This document shows positions 20,546-33,744 of a stretch of 64,000 bases of DNA, piece after piece. Positions within the stretch are counted from its first letter, which is position 1. Every line of letters begins with the position of its first letter. A program made the translations under genes and the position numbers. Origin of the DNA: Scilla litardierei (taxonomy: Eukaryota > Streptophyta > Magnoliopsida > Asparagales > Asparagaceae); contig CM061142.1 of NCBI GenBank assembly GCA_030789695.1, positions 359,513,486 to 359,577,485 on the forward strand, written 5' to 3'. The notes under the pieces were generated by a model that worked only from the letters and a program-made list of their open reading frames with translations, was not told the DNA's origin and made no database searches.

Positions 20546-21450
20546 CGTTATTAGCAAGCTCTCCTTGAGATTGAAGGCACGTTTGTTATGAAATCTAGAA
20601 AGGAGACGGTTGATCTATCGCATGCAGACTTATACCATCTCTACGTACTCGTCTTCTTTGACCTTTGAGATATATCGAAAATGATGTAATTTTTTTCATG
20701 ATCATGATGCCTATGATATAGATCACCCAAGATCGAACTTGAAAAACATCAAAAATAGCTTTTTTAAAGGGGAAGGACGGCAGCTCTTCGCCGTCGATCC
20801 TTGGGGGCGGCAACCGGCCACCACCACATACCCTTGGGGAGAGGCGGTAGCCGATGGCCGCCAACCCCTGGGTGGCGGCCAAGCGGCCACCACCCCCATG
20901 GCAGTATATTAAAACAAAAAAAATCTTTTTTAAAAACCTACTGGCACCACCCCGCCACAGGTAATGCCCCCACTAACACCCCCTCCCTGTCTGTGGCCCA
21001 GCTGATCCCCCAACTGTAGGGGCACGCCGCCACCTACAACGGTGGCAAAACCCTTAACTTAGGGTTTTCAACAAAAAAAATTTCCCAACCCTAGCCGCCG
21101 GCAACCCACCACTACCCTACGGTGGTGCACCGCCACCCTGCACAGAAGCTAACCACCCTTCGCCTGGAGAAAGACCGCCGTGGGGAGCAGCAGCTACTAA
21201 CCTCGTCACTCCCCTAACTTAGCAAGGCTGATGGCCCAAATAAAAAAAAATTCTTTTCTTTGGGGCCAACCCCGTAGCTCTGCTGTGGGCCTTGGCCCAC
21301 TATCATTAAAACAAAAAAAGAAAAGAAAGGCTGCAGGCTTCGGCCCACAAACCATATAAAAATAGAAAATAAAGGCTATAGACAGAAGCCCCAGTGACCT
21401 GCGAGCTTCGGCCCATAGAAAAAACCAAAAAAAGAGAAGGGAAATGGTGA
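20546..21450 (+). other. copia 5' leader-like region, no gene
   Basis: This directly follows the LTR end. It contains C-rich proline/alanine-coding-like sequence (20,790-21,220), and the phrase GGCTTCGGCCCA recurs in related forms near 21,337, 21,406 and 21,280. It resembles the untranslated leader or degenerate gag start of a copia element, but I recognise no domain. It ends at the copia-C LTR at 21,451. Confidence 0.35.
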
Positions 21451-23961
21451 TGGGTTTTGTGGATCCTTAGGTCTATAAAATTGACATCCGGACAAAGACG
21501 GACAGACGACGAGATCAAATCAAGCAGCAAAAAATCAACTTAAAACTATTTTAAGTCTATCCCAATAGAGTTAAAATCTCGCCAGAATCTCTACTATCCC
21601 GGGGTTGGGTCCGACTAACCCCTAAGGATAGATCAATCTAACAATTGCAATTATCATGTAAATTAAACAACATACCTTTCAATTCGTTTCTGTAGAATAC
21701 GAAGCGTCGTTTTCAGAAACATTTATTTATCTCCGAAGCGATGCCCCACGCCTCTTCTCTCAAGACGAACTGTGTCCCGAGCTAAACTGCTTCCTGAACC
21801 GAACCGCGTCCTGAGTCAAGCAACACCCCTTGTCGCCAAGCCAACCATGCACCAAAGAAAGTTTCACCTTCAGTGGATCCTCCATCAAGACTTCAGATCC
21901 GATCCAAACTCCTTTGTAGCTTTGCTAGAGCCCGATCAGGAACAAGGAAGAATTTATGGAGAAAGAGTGAATATTTTCTTAAGCTTAGATTCGAGCTTGC
22001 TCACATTTAATGGAGCTACTTAGATCCGGAGCTTGGTCCGAGTTTTAAGTAGGGGGTAGGTCCCTATTTATATAGGCAGCTGACCCCTCATCTTTCTCAA
22101 TTACCGATGTGGGACTAAAATTTTTGGATAAGAAAAATCAATTTAGTTTTCTTTACACGAAGGCCAAACTTTGACGAATTTTTCCTCCCTCACTGTTGAG
22201 CTCCAAGGACGATGTCATACATCGTTGTAAAAGAGGGTTGAACAATGAACATGTGGGAAAAAAACAGGGCCTAGTTTCGACTTCGTTTGACCCCTTAAAC
22301 ATCGTCACAAAAATGTCCAAAAACCACAAACTTCTCTGGAATTCGCAGTCAACAAAATCTGGGTTCAAAACCCTAGGTGTGGGGCCCACACAGGGCCCTA
22401 GGTGCCCAGCTTGGGTGTCCGTGGGTCAGGCACCCACGGTCTAGGCGCCCACCCACCTGCGCAAGGCGGGCCCCAGCCCGCTCAAGCAGGCACGAGCGCC
22501 TGCCCACTTAGCACTCACGGGCGCCCACCTTCTAGGCGGGTCGGGTGCCTGCCTAGCGGACGCCAGACCCGCAATGCACAAATTGGGCTATTGGCACTGT
22601 TTTGGCTCTTTTTCGCGTTTGGAGTCCGTTTTAGACTCCGTTCGTACCTTGGTTTGAACGGGATGTTCCCGTCATCCAGGTACACATCTCATGTGTCTAT
22701 TCTATAAAAATATTCTCGTAAACACTTTACAACAAATTGAAAACCTTTTGCATCATATGCAATTTCCCACGTCCTTAATTTTCTAAAACTTATATCACAA
22801 ACTATTTGCGACACATTACATTTCCATTTAATATTAAAACCCATCTGCATCAAATAAAAATGAACTGAGGGCATATATCCTTCAACATCACACTCTTACA
22901 CTCGGGATCATTTATCCCGAATCCAGAAACTAACTGTAAACTATTTGTAGTTTTATGTCTCTTGCATCAAATGTATTTTCTCCCAAATCCTACATATTAC
23001 TTGACGAAGGTCTCACTCTATGTGAGACCCTACAACCTGACCCTACTACATGTGGGGCTCGAAACCCAAGACGACAGTGACCACGAGCATTAGGTGTCGT
23101 TCCTGTTTCAATATCATAATTATGTGGTTAACTCATCGACATGAGTATTGTCGGGACCATCCTGACTGTGTCCATGATTAATACCGTAGTTTTAGTCCCT
23201 TCCTTAAAACTATGTCAATGAGTCAAGCCTAGGGTATGATCAACTGTCAACCCCAATAGCTCGAAACCGGTTAGTCTCTATTAATCTTTAGTCAAAAAAT
23301 GTTGGACTTCTTCCAACATACTCTGGCCAGAGTTTTTACTAAAGATCGAACTAACACGTGTGAACTAACTCCCCTTGACCGGGAGAGACGAATCCTATCT
23401 TGGTCATTACTCTCCTCGCACGCTTCAAGTTTTACCCAACCAAAATCCTTTCAACGGGGCTTGCCCCAAGGCTAGATCAGATATCTAAGTGATGCCATTC
23501 ACGCACATGTTCGTACAATGACCTCAAGTCTAAGGACCAACCTGCCTATCATCACCGAGAGTTATTACTGATAGATTAGTCAATGTTAACCATATGATAA
23601 CTCTCGATGGGTTGTTAAGTGAAATCGTTCTCCAATGAGCATGTGTGTCTCGTCTTCGACTTTGCCAAGTCAAACGACTATAAGATCTTAACCACTCCAT
23701 GGTGAAGACTAAGACACAATGGTCTATCCGATGTGTCGATATCCCTTTTTCGAAACATATACGACCACCAACATTTTTAGACCTATGCTACAATCGGTCA
23801 AACACTTCTCCATGATCGAGATCTCCATCTTGATACATGTTTGACCTCGCATTAAGTCTCAGAACTATACCTAAGTTCTAATGAAGAATACACTATGATT
23901 GACTTAAGTAAATTCTTACCAAACAGCTTACTGTTATTTCAAACAAGATTGTTTGTAAATA
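21451..23961 (-). repeat. 3' LTR of copia-C element H (about 2.5 kb)
   Basis: It aligns with the LTR at 42,881-45,378 over nearly all its length (blocks near 21,600, 21,760-21,930, 22,160, 22,960-23,700 and 23,840-23,960). It includes a GC-rich GGCGCCCACC-repeating part (22,370-22,560). The start TGGGTTTTG replaces TGTAAGG, and the last 60 or so bases before the polypurine tract are deleted. No gene is present. Confidence 0.8.
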
Positions 23962-25142
23962 TCTCTCACTTGCACTCAGGCCTATTTATCCCGGTATCTT
24001 ATACCGCATTTACACATAAGTCTCTCTAGACTTCATGTGGTAGAGACTTAAGGGTTTCTAGGTTTCTACTAAATCACAGATTTGAATCTCATCCAAATCA
24101 TTTCCTTAGTCTCATGGAATCCATAAAATTTTTCTTGCCCGGATCTCTTCCAGCTTATCGTCTTCTACGAGATTAATCCAAAATAGTCACTGGTCATCTG
24201 CACGGTTCATAGTCATTTCTGATAAAGTGTCAAACTCTTTGACCATTATGTCAAAACATATGTTCCGGCTCCTTGATGCGTCGCATGCCTTTTAATCTCT
24301 CACACTGACCTTGAAAACACTATAAGTTTGTTCTTCTAAATCATATTTAGAAAACAAACATATTCCAGTATTCATGGTCATCATGAGCATTGACACCCAG
24401 TCTGATCCAAACAGATCTGTACACATTTGTTGGCGAGAAAGTTTCATCATAATCCATTTATAAGAGTTCTGATGATAACATTTCTCAACCAGCATAACTT
24501 GTACTTCACTATTTTCCCTCTACACCAATCTTCTGTCTTGAAAATTCACTTGCAGCCAAAGGGAACACTTCCTTTGGACACGTCTTCTAAGGTCCATACC
24601 TAATTTATATGCAAGGACCTTTTTCGAATCGAATCGAACTATTTATCAAAGTCCCTACTCCGAATGGATTCTTGGAAGTTGACTAGGCCATCATCAACTA
24701 TGATGTTTTACTCGACTCCTTCATCTCATGAGGCTCGAGTAACCCTATGACTTCCTAACGATTAATTTGAGGAATATTATATTTATAAGGTTCTAACATA
24801 ACCTTATCAAGAACCTAGGCATTATTATCTGGGGCTTAAACCAGAAAGAAGATTGTAACTCAGAGTCACTAACCATATATCACACCAAGTTTAAAAGAGT
24901 GTGATTCATGCTCTTCAATACACCGATGTGTTGTGACACTTGACCTGAGAGAAAATCTCATTCTCTTTTAATTACGCAAGAATTACAGACCAAAGTATTC
25001 GCATCTTTGATCCAATCGAAGTGATTCAAATACTTCTGTCATTCTGTTCTCTATTTCATTAGACTTGTGTTTCATCAAGAACACGTGTCTAAATAAAATA
25101 AGAACACCATATCCTGGCTACTTAAGACTTGGGTCCGGATAC
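23962..25142 (-). pseudogene. copia-C internal segment of H with RT fragment
   Basis: On the minus strand a reverse-transcriptase start is readable: SVPFGCK*IFKTEDW near 24,570-24,530, then MDYDETFSPTNVYRSVWIRL near 24,455-24,395 (compare CKW-IFK and DYDETFSP of plant copia RT). No YVDD or RNase H follows before the purine tract at about 23,962, so most of RT and all of RNase H are deleted. The right end stops at CCGGATAC, where the next LTR begins. It is a relic with many stops. Confidence 0.7.
25138..25142. repeat. Target duplication GATAC, left side of N insertion
   Basis: GATAC ends the H internal segment immediately before an LTR terminus (TGTAGGGG). The partner is at 45,379-45,383. The same 5 bp is uninterrupted in the intact internal copy at 29,375-29,379. 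Confidence 0.75.
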
Positions 25143-25691
25143 TGTAGGGGTTTTTTTGGGTCTTTAGGGCTATAAAATCGACGTCCGGCCTAAGTCAGAC
25201 GGACGACGAAATCAAAAACAAGCAGCGAAGAAATAGATCTTAAACCCATTTTAAGTTAATAGCTCTAAAGAAACAACCCAATCCAGAATCTCTACTATCC
25301 CGGGGTTGGGTCCGACCAACACCTAAGGATAGATCTATCTAACTATAGAAATTATAACGCATGTTAATAAACTTCACACCTTTCACTTTGTTTCGGCAGA
25401 ATATGTAGCGTCATTTTCAGCAACATTTTTTATCTCTGGAGTGATGCCCCACAACGCTTCTCACAAGCTGAACTGCACCCCGAGCTGTACCACGTCCCGA
25501 ACCGAACCTCATCTCGAGGCGAGCAACACTCTGGTCGCTGAGCCAACTACGTAACAAAGAAAGTTTCACCATGAGTGGATCCTCCATCAAGACTTTGGAT
25601 CCGATCCAAACTCCTTACTGTTATTTTGAACAAGACGTTTGTACACGTACATAGAGATAAATTTCCTCGAGATCATAACCATCTCCCAACA
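25143..25691 (-). repeat. copia-C LTR, internally deleted copy (549 bp)
   Basis: The left end is TGTAGGGG; the right end ...CCATCTCCCAACA is followed by the polypurine tract (minus AAGTGGGAGA). Sequence between the equivalents of 27,440 and 28,030 is missing, with a junction at ACTCCTT/ACTGTT near 25,615. It is either the 3' LTR of N or a hybrid made by unequal exchange. Confidence 0.8.
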
Positions 25692-26967
25692 TCTCCCACT
25701 TGCACTCAGGCCCATTTATCACGGTATCTCATACCGCATTTACAGATAAGTCTCTCTAGACTTTATGCGGTAGATCTTTCGTGAGTGAATTTGCTAAACC
25801 GTCTTTAGTATAGACTTACGAAATTTCTATGTTCATGTTAGAACACACATTTGAATCTCATCCAAATAATTATATTGGTCTTTTGGAATCCATAATATCT
25901 TACTTACCTGGAAATCATCCAGCTCAATGTCCTCACTTGAGACTTAAAACAATATTCCTTTTGTACCTTACGAGAATGCTTCAAAATAGTCACTGGTCAT
26001 CTGCATGATTCATAATCGTTTCTGATAAAATGTTAAACTCTTTGACCACTTTATCAAAACATATATTCCGACTCCTTGATGCCTTGCATGCCTTTTATTC
26101 GCTCCCACTGACCTTGTAAACTCTCTGTCTTATTTATATAAGTTTGTTCTTCTAAATCATATTTAGAAAATAGACTATACATGAATACTCCAGTTTTCAT
26201 GGTCATCATGAGCATTTACATCGAGTCTGATCCGAATAAATATGTACACAACTGTTGTCGAGAAAATTTCATCATAATCCATTTATAGGAGTTCTGATGA
26301 TGACTATTCTAAACCAGCATAACTTGTACTTCACTAATTTACATCTGCATTAGTCTTCTATCTCAAATATTCACTTGCAACCAAAGGAAACACTTTCCTT
26401 TGGTACATCAACAAAGGTCCATACCTTACTTACGTGCATGGACCTTTTTCGAATTCCATGAAGCTATTTCTTAGAGTCACTACTCCAAATGGCATCTTGA
26501 AAGTTGTATAGGCCATCATCAATTATGAAGTCTTACTTGACTTTTTCATCTCACAAGACTCGAGTAATCCTGTGACTTCCTAACGATTAATTTGAGGAAT
26601 ATCATATTGATAAGGGACTCAAAGAACCTTATCAAAAACTTCGGCATTACTAACTGGACTTAACCCAGAGGGAGGATTGTAACTCAGAGTCACTAGCCAT
26701 GTATTACACCAAGTCTAAAAGAGTGTGATTCATGCTCTCCAACACACCAATGTGTTGTGATACTTGACTTGAGAGAAAAATTCATTCTCTTTTAATTATG
26801 CAAGAATTACATACCAAAGTATTCGCATCGTCGATCCAAATCGAAGTGATTCAAATACTTATGTCATTCCGTTCTTTATTTCATCAGACTTGTGTCTCAT
26901 CAAGAACACGTGTCTAAATAAAATAAGGACACCACATCCTGGCTATTTAAGACTTGGGTCCGGATAC
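25692..26967 (-). pseudogene. copia-C internal segment, second tandem unit
   Basis: A near-duplicate of 23,962-25,142, with the same order: polypurine tract, RT relic (MDYDEIF near 26,285-26,265), then the phrase GACTTGGGTCCGGATAC. It again ends at GATAC (26,963-26,967) directly against an LTR. It carries the same RT fragment with different substitutions and no open coding frame. Confidence 0.75.
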
Positions 26968-28103
26968 TTTAGGGTTTTTTTGGCCTTTAGGGATATAAGA
27001 TCGACGTCCGGCCTCAGTCCAATAGACGACGAAATCAAAAACAAGGAGCGAAAAAATAGATCTTAAACCCATTTTAAGTTAATAGCCCTAAAGAAACAAC
27101 CATATCCAGAATCTCTACTATCCCAGGGTTGGGTCCGACCAACACCTAAGGATAGATCTATCTAACTATATCAATTATAAATGCCTGTTAATAAACTTCA
27201 TAACGTTCACTTCGTTTTCGCAGAATATGTAGCGTCGTTTTCAGCGATGTTTCTTTATCTCCGAATCGATGCCCCACACCGCTTCTCCCAAGCTAAACTG
27301 CATCCCGAGCCGTACCACGTCCCGAACCAAACCGCGTCCCGAGATGAGCAACACTCTTGTCGCCGAGCCAACTAAGCACGAAAGAAAGTTTCACCATGAG
27401 TGGATCCTCCGTCAAGACTTCGGATCCGATCTGAACTCCTTTGTAGCTTTGCTAGAGCCTGATCAGGAGCAAGGAATAAATAGGGAGAAGATAGGATTAA
27501 TTTAAGCTTAGATCCGAGCTTGCTCACGTTTAATAGAGCTACCCAGATCTGGAGCTTGGTGCGAGTTTCAAGGAGGAAGGTTGGCCTCTATTTATGTAGG
27601 CGACTGACCCCTCTCCTCATCATCATATCCGATATGGGACTAAAGTTTTGGAGAAAAAACTTAATTAAAGTTTGCCTTCTACGAAGGCCAATCTTTTAGC
27701 TATTTTTTCCTCCTTAACCGTTGAGCTTCGCAAGTGATATCAATATATCAAATCGAAGAGCACTGAACGGTGATCGCATAGAAACAAACGGTGCTCAATT
27801 CCGACTCCGTTTGACCCCTCAAACGTGTGTCCAAAGTTAGCCCAAAAAAAGATTTTCGCTTAAAATCCAGCTGCAAGCCAAATTGCCCATTAGGGTTTGA
27901 AAAACAAGCTTGTGGGGCCCACCATGTAGGACCCACTAACTGGCCGTGCATTAAGTCTCAGGACTTTACCTAAGTTCTAACGTTGACTACATTATTATTA
28001 ACTTAGGTAAATTCTTACCAAACAGCTTACTGTTATTTTTAACAAAACGTTTGTACACGTACACAGAGATAAATTGCCTCAAGGGCATACCCATCTCCCA
28101 ACA
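26968..28103 (-). repeat. copia-C LTR, third tandem unit (1,136 bp)
   Basis: The left end is TTTAGGGTT (terminal G changed to T); the right end ...CCCATCTCCCAACA is followed by the tract TCTCCCACTTGCG. Compared with 42,881-45,378 it lacks the middle (equivalent of 43,893-45,220). Best read as the 3' LTR of N. Confidence 0.8.
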
Positions 28104-30817
28104 TCTCCCACTTGCGCTAAGGCCCATTTATCAAGGTATCTCATACCGCATTTACAGATAAGTCTCTCTAGACTTTATGTGATAGATCTTTCGTGAGTGA
28201 CTCTGCTAAACCGTCTTTAGTATAGACATACTGAATTTCTATGTTCATGTTAGACCACACATTTGAATCTCATCCAAATAATTATCTTGGTCTTTTCGAA
28301 TCCATAATATCTTACTTGCCTGAATCACATCCAGCTCAACGTCCTCACTTGAGACGTAAAACAATATTCCTTTTGTACCTTACGAGAATGCTTCAAAATA
28401 GTCATTGGTCATTCGCATGGTTCACAATCGTTTCTGAGACAATGTTAAGTTCTTTGACCACTTTATCAAAACATATGTTCCGGCTCCTTGATGCCTCGCA
28501 TGCCTTTTATTCGCTCCCACCAACCTTGAAAACTCTCTGGCTTATTCATATAAGTGTGTTCTTCTAAATCATTTTTAGAAAACAGACTATACATGAATAC
28601 TCCAGTTTTCATGGTCATCATGAGCATTTACATCGAGTCTGATCCGAATAAATATGTACACAGCTATTGTCGAGAAAATTTCATCATAATCCGTTTATAT
28701 GAGTTCTGATGATAACTATTCTCAACCAGCATAACTTGTACTTCACTAATTTTCATCTGCATTAGTCTTCTATCTCGAATATTCACTTGCAGCCAAAGAA
28801 AACACTATCCTTTGGTACATCAACAAAGGTCCCTACCAAATTTACGTGCACGGACCTTTTTTGAATTCCATCAAGCCATTTCTTAGAGTTACTACTCCGA
28901 ATGGCATCTTGAAAGTTGTATAGGTCATCATCAATTATGAAGTCTTACTCGAATTTTTCGTCTCACGAGACTCGAGTAATCCTGTGACTTCCTAACGATT
29001 ACTTTAAGGAATATCATATTGATAAGGTCCTCTCAGAACCTTATCAAGAACCTAGGCATTACTATCTGGGACTTAACCCAGAGGGAGGATTATAACCCAA
29101 AGTCACTTGCCATGTATCGCACCATGTCTAACAAAGTGTGATTCATGCTCTCCAATACACCAATGTGTTAAGAGACTTGACTTAAGAGAAAATATCATTT
29201 TCTTTTAATTACAGAAGAATTGCACAGCTAAGTATTTGACTCTTCGATCTGATCGAAGTAGTTCAAATACTTCTGTCTTTGTATTCTCTATGTTATCAGA
29301 CTTGTGTTTCATAAGGAACACGTGTTGTAATAAAATAAGAATGTCACGTCTAGGCGTATTTAGACTTGGGTCCGGATACATCCATATGTACGACACCACG
29401 AGTTCTCCAACTCAGTCTCCAACTGTCTTACAGAAGAAGTTATGGCCATCATTCTTTTGAGATAAGACTCACAAGTGTCTTTCCACTCATAATACGAGAA
29501 GTCAAGTTCCCTCTCTTTATGCGACTTGTCTTGTCTGTTCTCTTCGGTACGGCCTAGTCTATTTATCCATAGATTAGTACTATATAACTTGTGCATTCAT
29601 GTATTACTACCTAGTACAATATCGTAATACATATTGCTTATTACTTCGGAAGCAAGGTGACGACATTCGCCAAAATATGTTAGATGTCCTCTTTAGTCCA
29701 AGAAACAACACTTGCTCCTTTTTCCAACACGTAGGATAATCTATTCCTTTTGTATAACGATTTATCCTGAAACCGTGACATCAAACATGTCACATTTTTA
29801 GTTCCTCCTACTTTTGCCTTTTCTTATAATAGTCAAAACTTTCTTTCTCAACCGACTATTCGCAATGCCTTCTCCGTTCTAAATCACATTTAGACAAGAC
29901 CTTTGCCAACAAAATATTAGATAGGCAAGCACTTCATGTATCCAAACACTTGAGCTTCATAACCTTGAGTTGACTCAACAAATTGCTTGACTCAAGATCT
30001 GATTTGGATACATAGTCTTGCACCGCTCATGCACTCATCTTTGCGTCAAACAGTTTGATCAAAGTGTCTAACCTTGCGGATCGAAACCATTTTCCATACA
30101 ACCTTGAGTTGACTCAACAAATTGTATAGAGAAACTTGCTTTGAACATCAATATGTTCAAGCTGCCCTCATAGAGGCGAGGGACTAGTAGCATGCATTTA
30201 TTTTGTTAGACCCAGAGCTCAAGAAAATCATTGTCCTTAAGCATGTGCTAGAAGGATACTTTAAGTTCAGTGAGAACCTGGTTTAGACTATCAAACTTGA
30301 TCTCGAGTTGATATTCCTTAAACAATCATCTTGACCAGTGAATATATTCCTTTAGAATATTATGACTTGGATTCCATCATGTATAACATAGAACTTCCCT
30401 AGTTCAGCATATGTTCATGATATTTAAATATAGTTAAATTGGATTTTATTCAACTATACCCTCCCACTATTTTTGCCATCATCTTAATCCATATAAATGA
30501 ACGAATAATAATATTTAGTGGGAACGGGACTCAACCACCATGAGTCTTACAACCTTGAGCTGACTTAATAAGTTGGTTAACTCTGTGATCGGTAGATGAC
30601 TCTTCATTAATCACATCGTATGTGATTTCCTTATAGGTTTTTACCCCTAATCTAATCAGACCCTTGCTTTCTTGTCCAATCCTAATTTACACCGGCACTC
30701 AGTTATTGGGATTGGTACCTAAAAGATAGCCATGTTACAGCTTGAGTTGATTCAACAACTTAACAGGAATCCTTGGTTTCCAAAATTCCAAAAGCAAGGA
30801 CGGCTACGGCTAATCAT
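28104..30817 (-). pseudogene. Internal region of copia-C element N, left part
   Basis: It begins with the polypurine tract and RT relic (28,590-28,710, same DYDE-type segment). It then passes through CCGGATAC at 29,375-29,379 without interruption and continues to the G1 insertion at 30,818. The part beyond 29,380 should cover integrase and gag on the minus strand, but is too decayed for me to identify domains. It contains four copies of the phrase CCTTGAGTTGACTCAACAA or derivatives (29,965; 30,105; 30,554; 30,741), an inverted repeat TTGAGT/ACTCAA. Confidence 0.65.
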
Positions 30818-33617
30818 TGTAATGGCCCCAATTTCAATGTAAGCGTACTTGTATGTATTTTTGGCGTAAATGCGTATGAATATTTTTTGGAGTATGCTTG
30901 TATTTTTCTTTTAATTATTTGGTGTAGGATGTAATTTTAAAAGATTTTAAACTCATCTTTTGAATTTAGTAAATAGGAGTATTTGGATGAATACTTGTAT
31001 TTAAGGTGTATATGGTATTTCAACATGTATTTTTATTTTTACAAAATACAAATTCCAAAAATCTTTTTAACATGACACATTAGCTAAATAGGTGTCATCT
31101 TATTAGCTTAAGAAGGGGACACATGGCTTAGACTTTGACTAAATGAACGGATGAGAGGGGTTTTGGGGAGACCTAAAATATAGGCAAAGAAAAATCAAAA
31201 AACAAGAAAAATACCACATTCTCTCACTAAGCAAAGCTCATCTTGAGTTGTGTGACTTCAACTAGGGCTGCACTGGCCCTCTCCTACCCAATTCTAGCCG
31301 AAATTTTGCTCACCCTCTTTCTCTCCTTTGATTCATTTTTCCTCCATCAAAACACACTTCCAAGTACCCCTTTACCTCATCATTTCACCACCAAAAATTC
31401 CCTTCAAAAACTCTCTAAAAATCCATCTTTAGAAGCCAGCTTGGAGCTTGAAGCTAGGAGGTTGAAGAAGGAAGCTAGGAGTTCATTCTTCAAGGTCTAA
31501 GAAGGGCCAAGGACATTTTTGGAGGACTCTTGATGGTAGAAACTTCTTCCATTTTTAGTAGGGCTCACTGTTAGGATTGGTTTTTACTTTAGCTTTAAAA
31601 TCATGAGTAAAATAGTACATTTAGCATGTCATATAAAGATTTGAGTAGGAACAATGCTATGATACTTATAAACCTTAGTAGTTTTCTTTTTGCTTCCATG
31701 AAGTTTTCTTAGTGTAGTAGCATGTTGTAATAGGATTAATCTGTTTGTTTTCAATATGTTTTCATACTTAGAATTAGTACTTTTATGGCATGTTGAAAAT
31801 TGGAGAAAGAGAAATCTATTAACTTGTAAAAAAAGAGTGTAGATTGTAGTTGGTCTATATGTTAGTTTCATTAAGTAGGAGTTGCAAGCCATATATCCTT
31901 ATTGTATGTTAGATGTTAATGGTTATTTATAAAATAAGTATATATTGAAATCTCCTTAATCATGCCATGTTTACGATTATGTAGAGGATGATATCAAGGT
32001 ATGATTAAGTTTATAACAATTGTCTCAAAATACCATGTCAAAAACTAGTTTTAGTTGGATAAATAAGTTGCTGGAAATTTTCTTAGCATAGGACAGCAAC
32101 TTATAAAAAATCATATAAAATAGTAGAAAAATAAAAAATATATAATCTAGGATACTTGGAAAACTGTAGAAAATTATCTACAACTTTGAAGAAGGGACCA
32201 GAAGCTAATTCTGGCTTTAAATATGTCTGCAGAGCCATTCTTTTTGGACTGACAGTTTAGACAGATTCATATGCTAATATTGCTTAGTAATTGTCATAAT
32301 GTGTTTTTGTTCCAAGTTAATTTTGTTTATGATAATCATGTTCCCATTAGTGTGCTATTGGTATATGTAATTATGTGGATGTTTCATGATATATTTCATT
32401 TTGGAAATAATGATGACGATGAGAAAATTCATGTAAGTTGAAATGAAAGTGGTATTGAGACCACTAGTTGATTCATTGTTAAATGAAGAAACGTTCTATC
32501 AAAAGAAAAAAACAATGAGTGAGCAGAGTTTGACATAAGAGGACTCGGGCCAATTTTAAAATGGGTGAGACTCCAGAGGCGGGTTTGGGGGAACACGGGT
32601 AAATTTTAGATGTTAAGGAGCAGACAGTAGTACGATAATCTCGTCCGATGTGACACCCTCAGAAGGGGAGTTGAGAGGGCTAGAGAGTCCGTTGGTGCGC
32701 TCGTGACGGACCCTGACGGTAAAGGATGGTTTTCTCCGTTTGTCCGATAGAAAAACCGAGATGAGTCTTGCTCTGGTACCATATCCAGTCGGGTACGGAG
32801 TTACGAGAGGCCCCTCCAGTGCTCGTGTCACTGGAGTGGTACCACTTTTCACCAACCCTGGGTGAAGTCCGCTTCCTTAGCAGTCTACGGTTTACCCCGG
32901 TTCCAAAAGAGAACAACGATTAATTTTAATTAATTTAATCAGTAAATTTATTTCTGTTCTGCTTTCTGTTATTTACTTTCAGTATTTATGTTATGTTCTT
33001 AATTTCTGCATAAACATGTGATGATGTGACACTTGTAGTTAGTTAATTAGGAAGACCAGTTCTAAAACTGTGTTCTACTAGAGTGTTAGGGTTCTACTGG
33101 GTCACGCGTTGACGTGTTCCAACTTGTGGATTTCAGGTGCGAGACCCGAGCAGTCTGCGGGTGTCCCAGAGTCAGAGACCGGTGCTGGTATAGCCGAGGT
33201 AGAGCCTAAGGGTGACCTTGTTCAGTTAGACTTCCTGGGGGTTAGACTAGTGGGTGAGTTGTACCGGGTGTAGTCCTTTTGTACTTTTGGGTTGGGGGTT
33301 TCTACTTTTTGTTGTACCCACTTTTGTACCCCACCTTTGTACAGCTGATGTATGTATGTATATGAACTTACGTAATGTGATGTAATGTAATTTCTGTGTT
33401 GATGTATTTCTTTTAAGTACTGCGTTTTATTTTCTGTTGAAGCACTTTCTTTTCTGTGTATTATTCCAGTGTGTTGCCGTGGCATACTCATTATTTTACA
33501 GTTAACCATAAAAAATTGCATAGTAGTATTTAGATAAGAGGGCTCGAAGCCTGAGTCTGAATACTACGATGGCCTCGTCAGCCATGCTCCCCGTACTTGG
33601 GAAAGTGGGGCGTGACA
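30818..33617 (+). repeat. 5' LTR of G1
   Basis: It starts TGTAATGGCCCC and ends GGCGTGACA. It matches 38,414-41,147 throughout with small indels. It contains an 85-codon open frame (31,243-31,500) in the transcribed leader that has no recognisable domain and is not credible as a gene. It also carries a decayed copy of the acidic micro-ORF of the 3' LTR (about 33,137-33,270). Confidence 0.93.
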
Positions 33618-33626
33618 GGGTTTTTG

Positions 33627-33641
33627 TGGTGGCCCATGCAG
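33627..33641 (+). promoter_or_regulatory. Primer-binding-site candidate of G1
   Basis: TGGTGGCCCATGCAG lies 9 bases after the LTR end. The same 15 bases occur at the same place in G2 (49,195). It is not the tRNA-iMet site TGGTATCAGAGC usual for chromoviruses; I cannot name the tRNA. Confidence 0.5.
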
Positions 33642-33744
33642 ATCCGCTCACACTGCGATACACGTAAGAATAGTACACGTAAGGCTCAATATTATAATTT
33701 GCAATTTTGGTACTGAATATTGTTTTCCCTGTTCGTTTTGTAGA

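Noticed and set aside
31243..31500. 85-codon open frame in the G1 5' LTR as a leader protein
   Set aside because: The matching stretch of the 3' LTR (near 38,830-39,050) has deletions that break it, and there is no domain.
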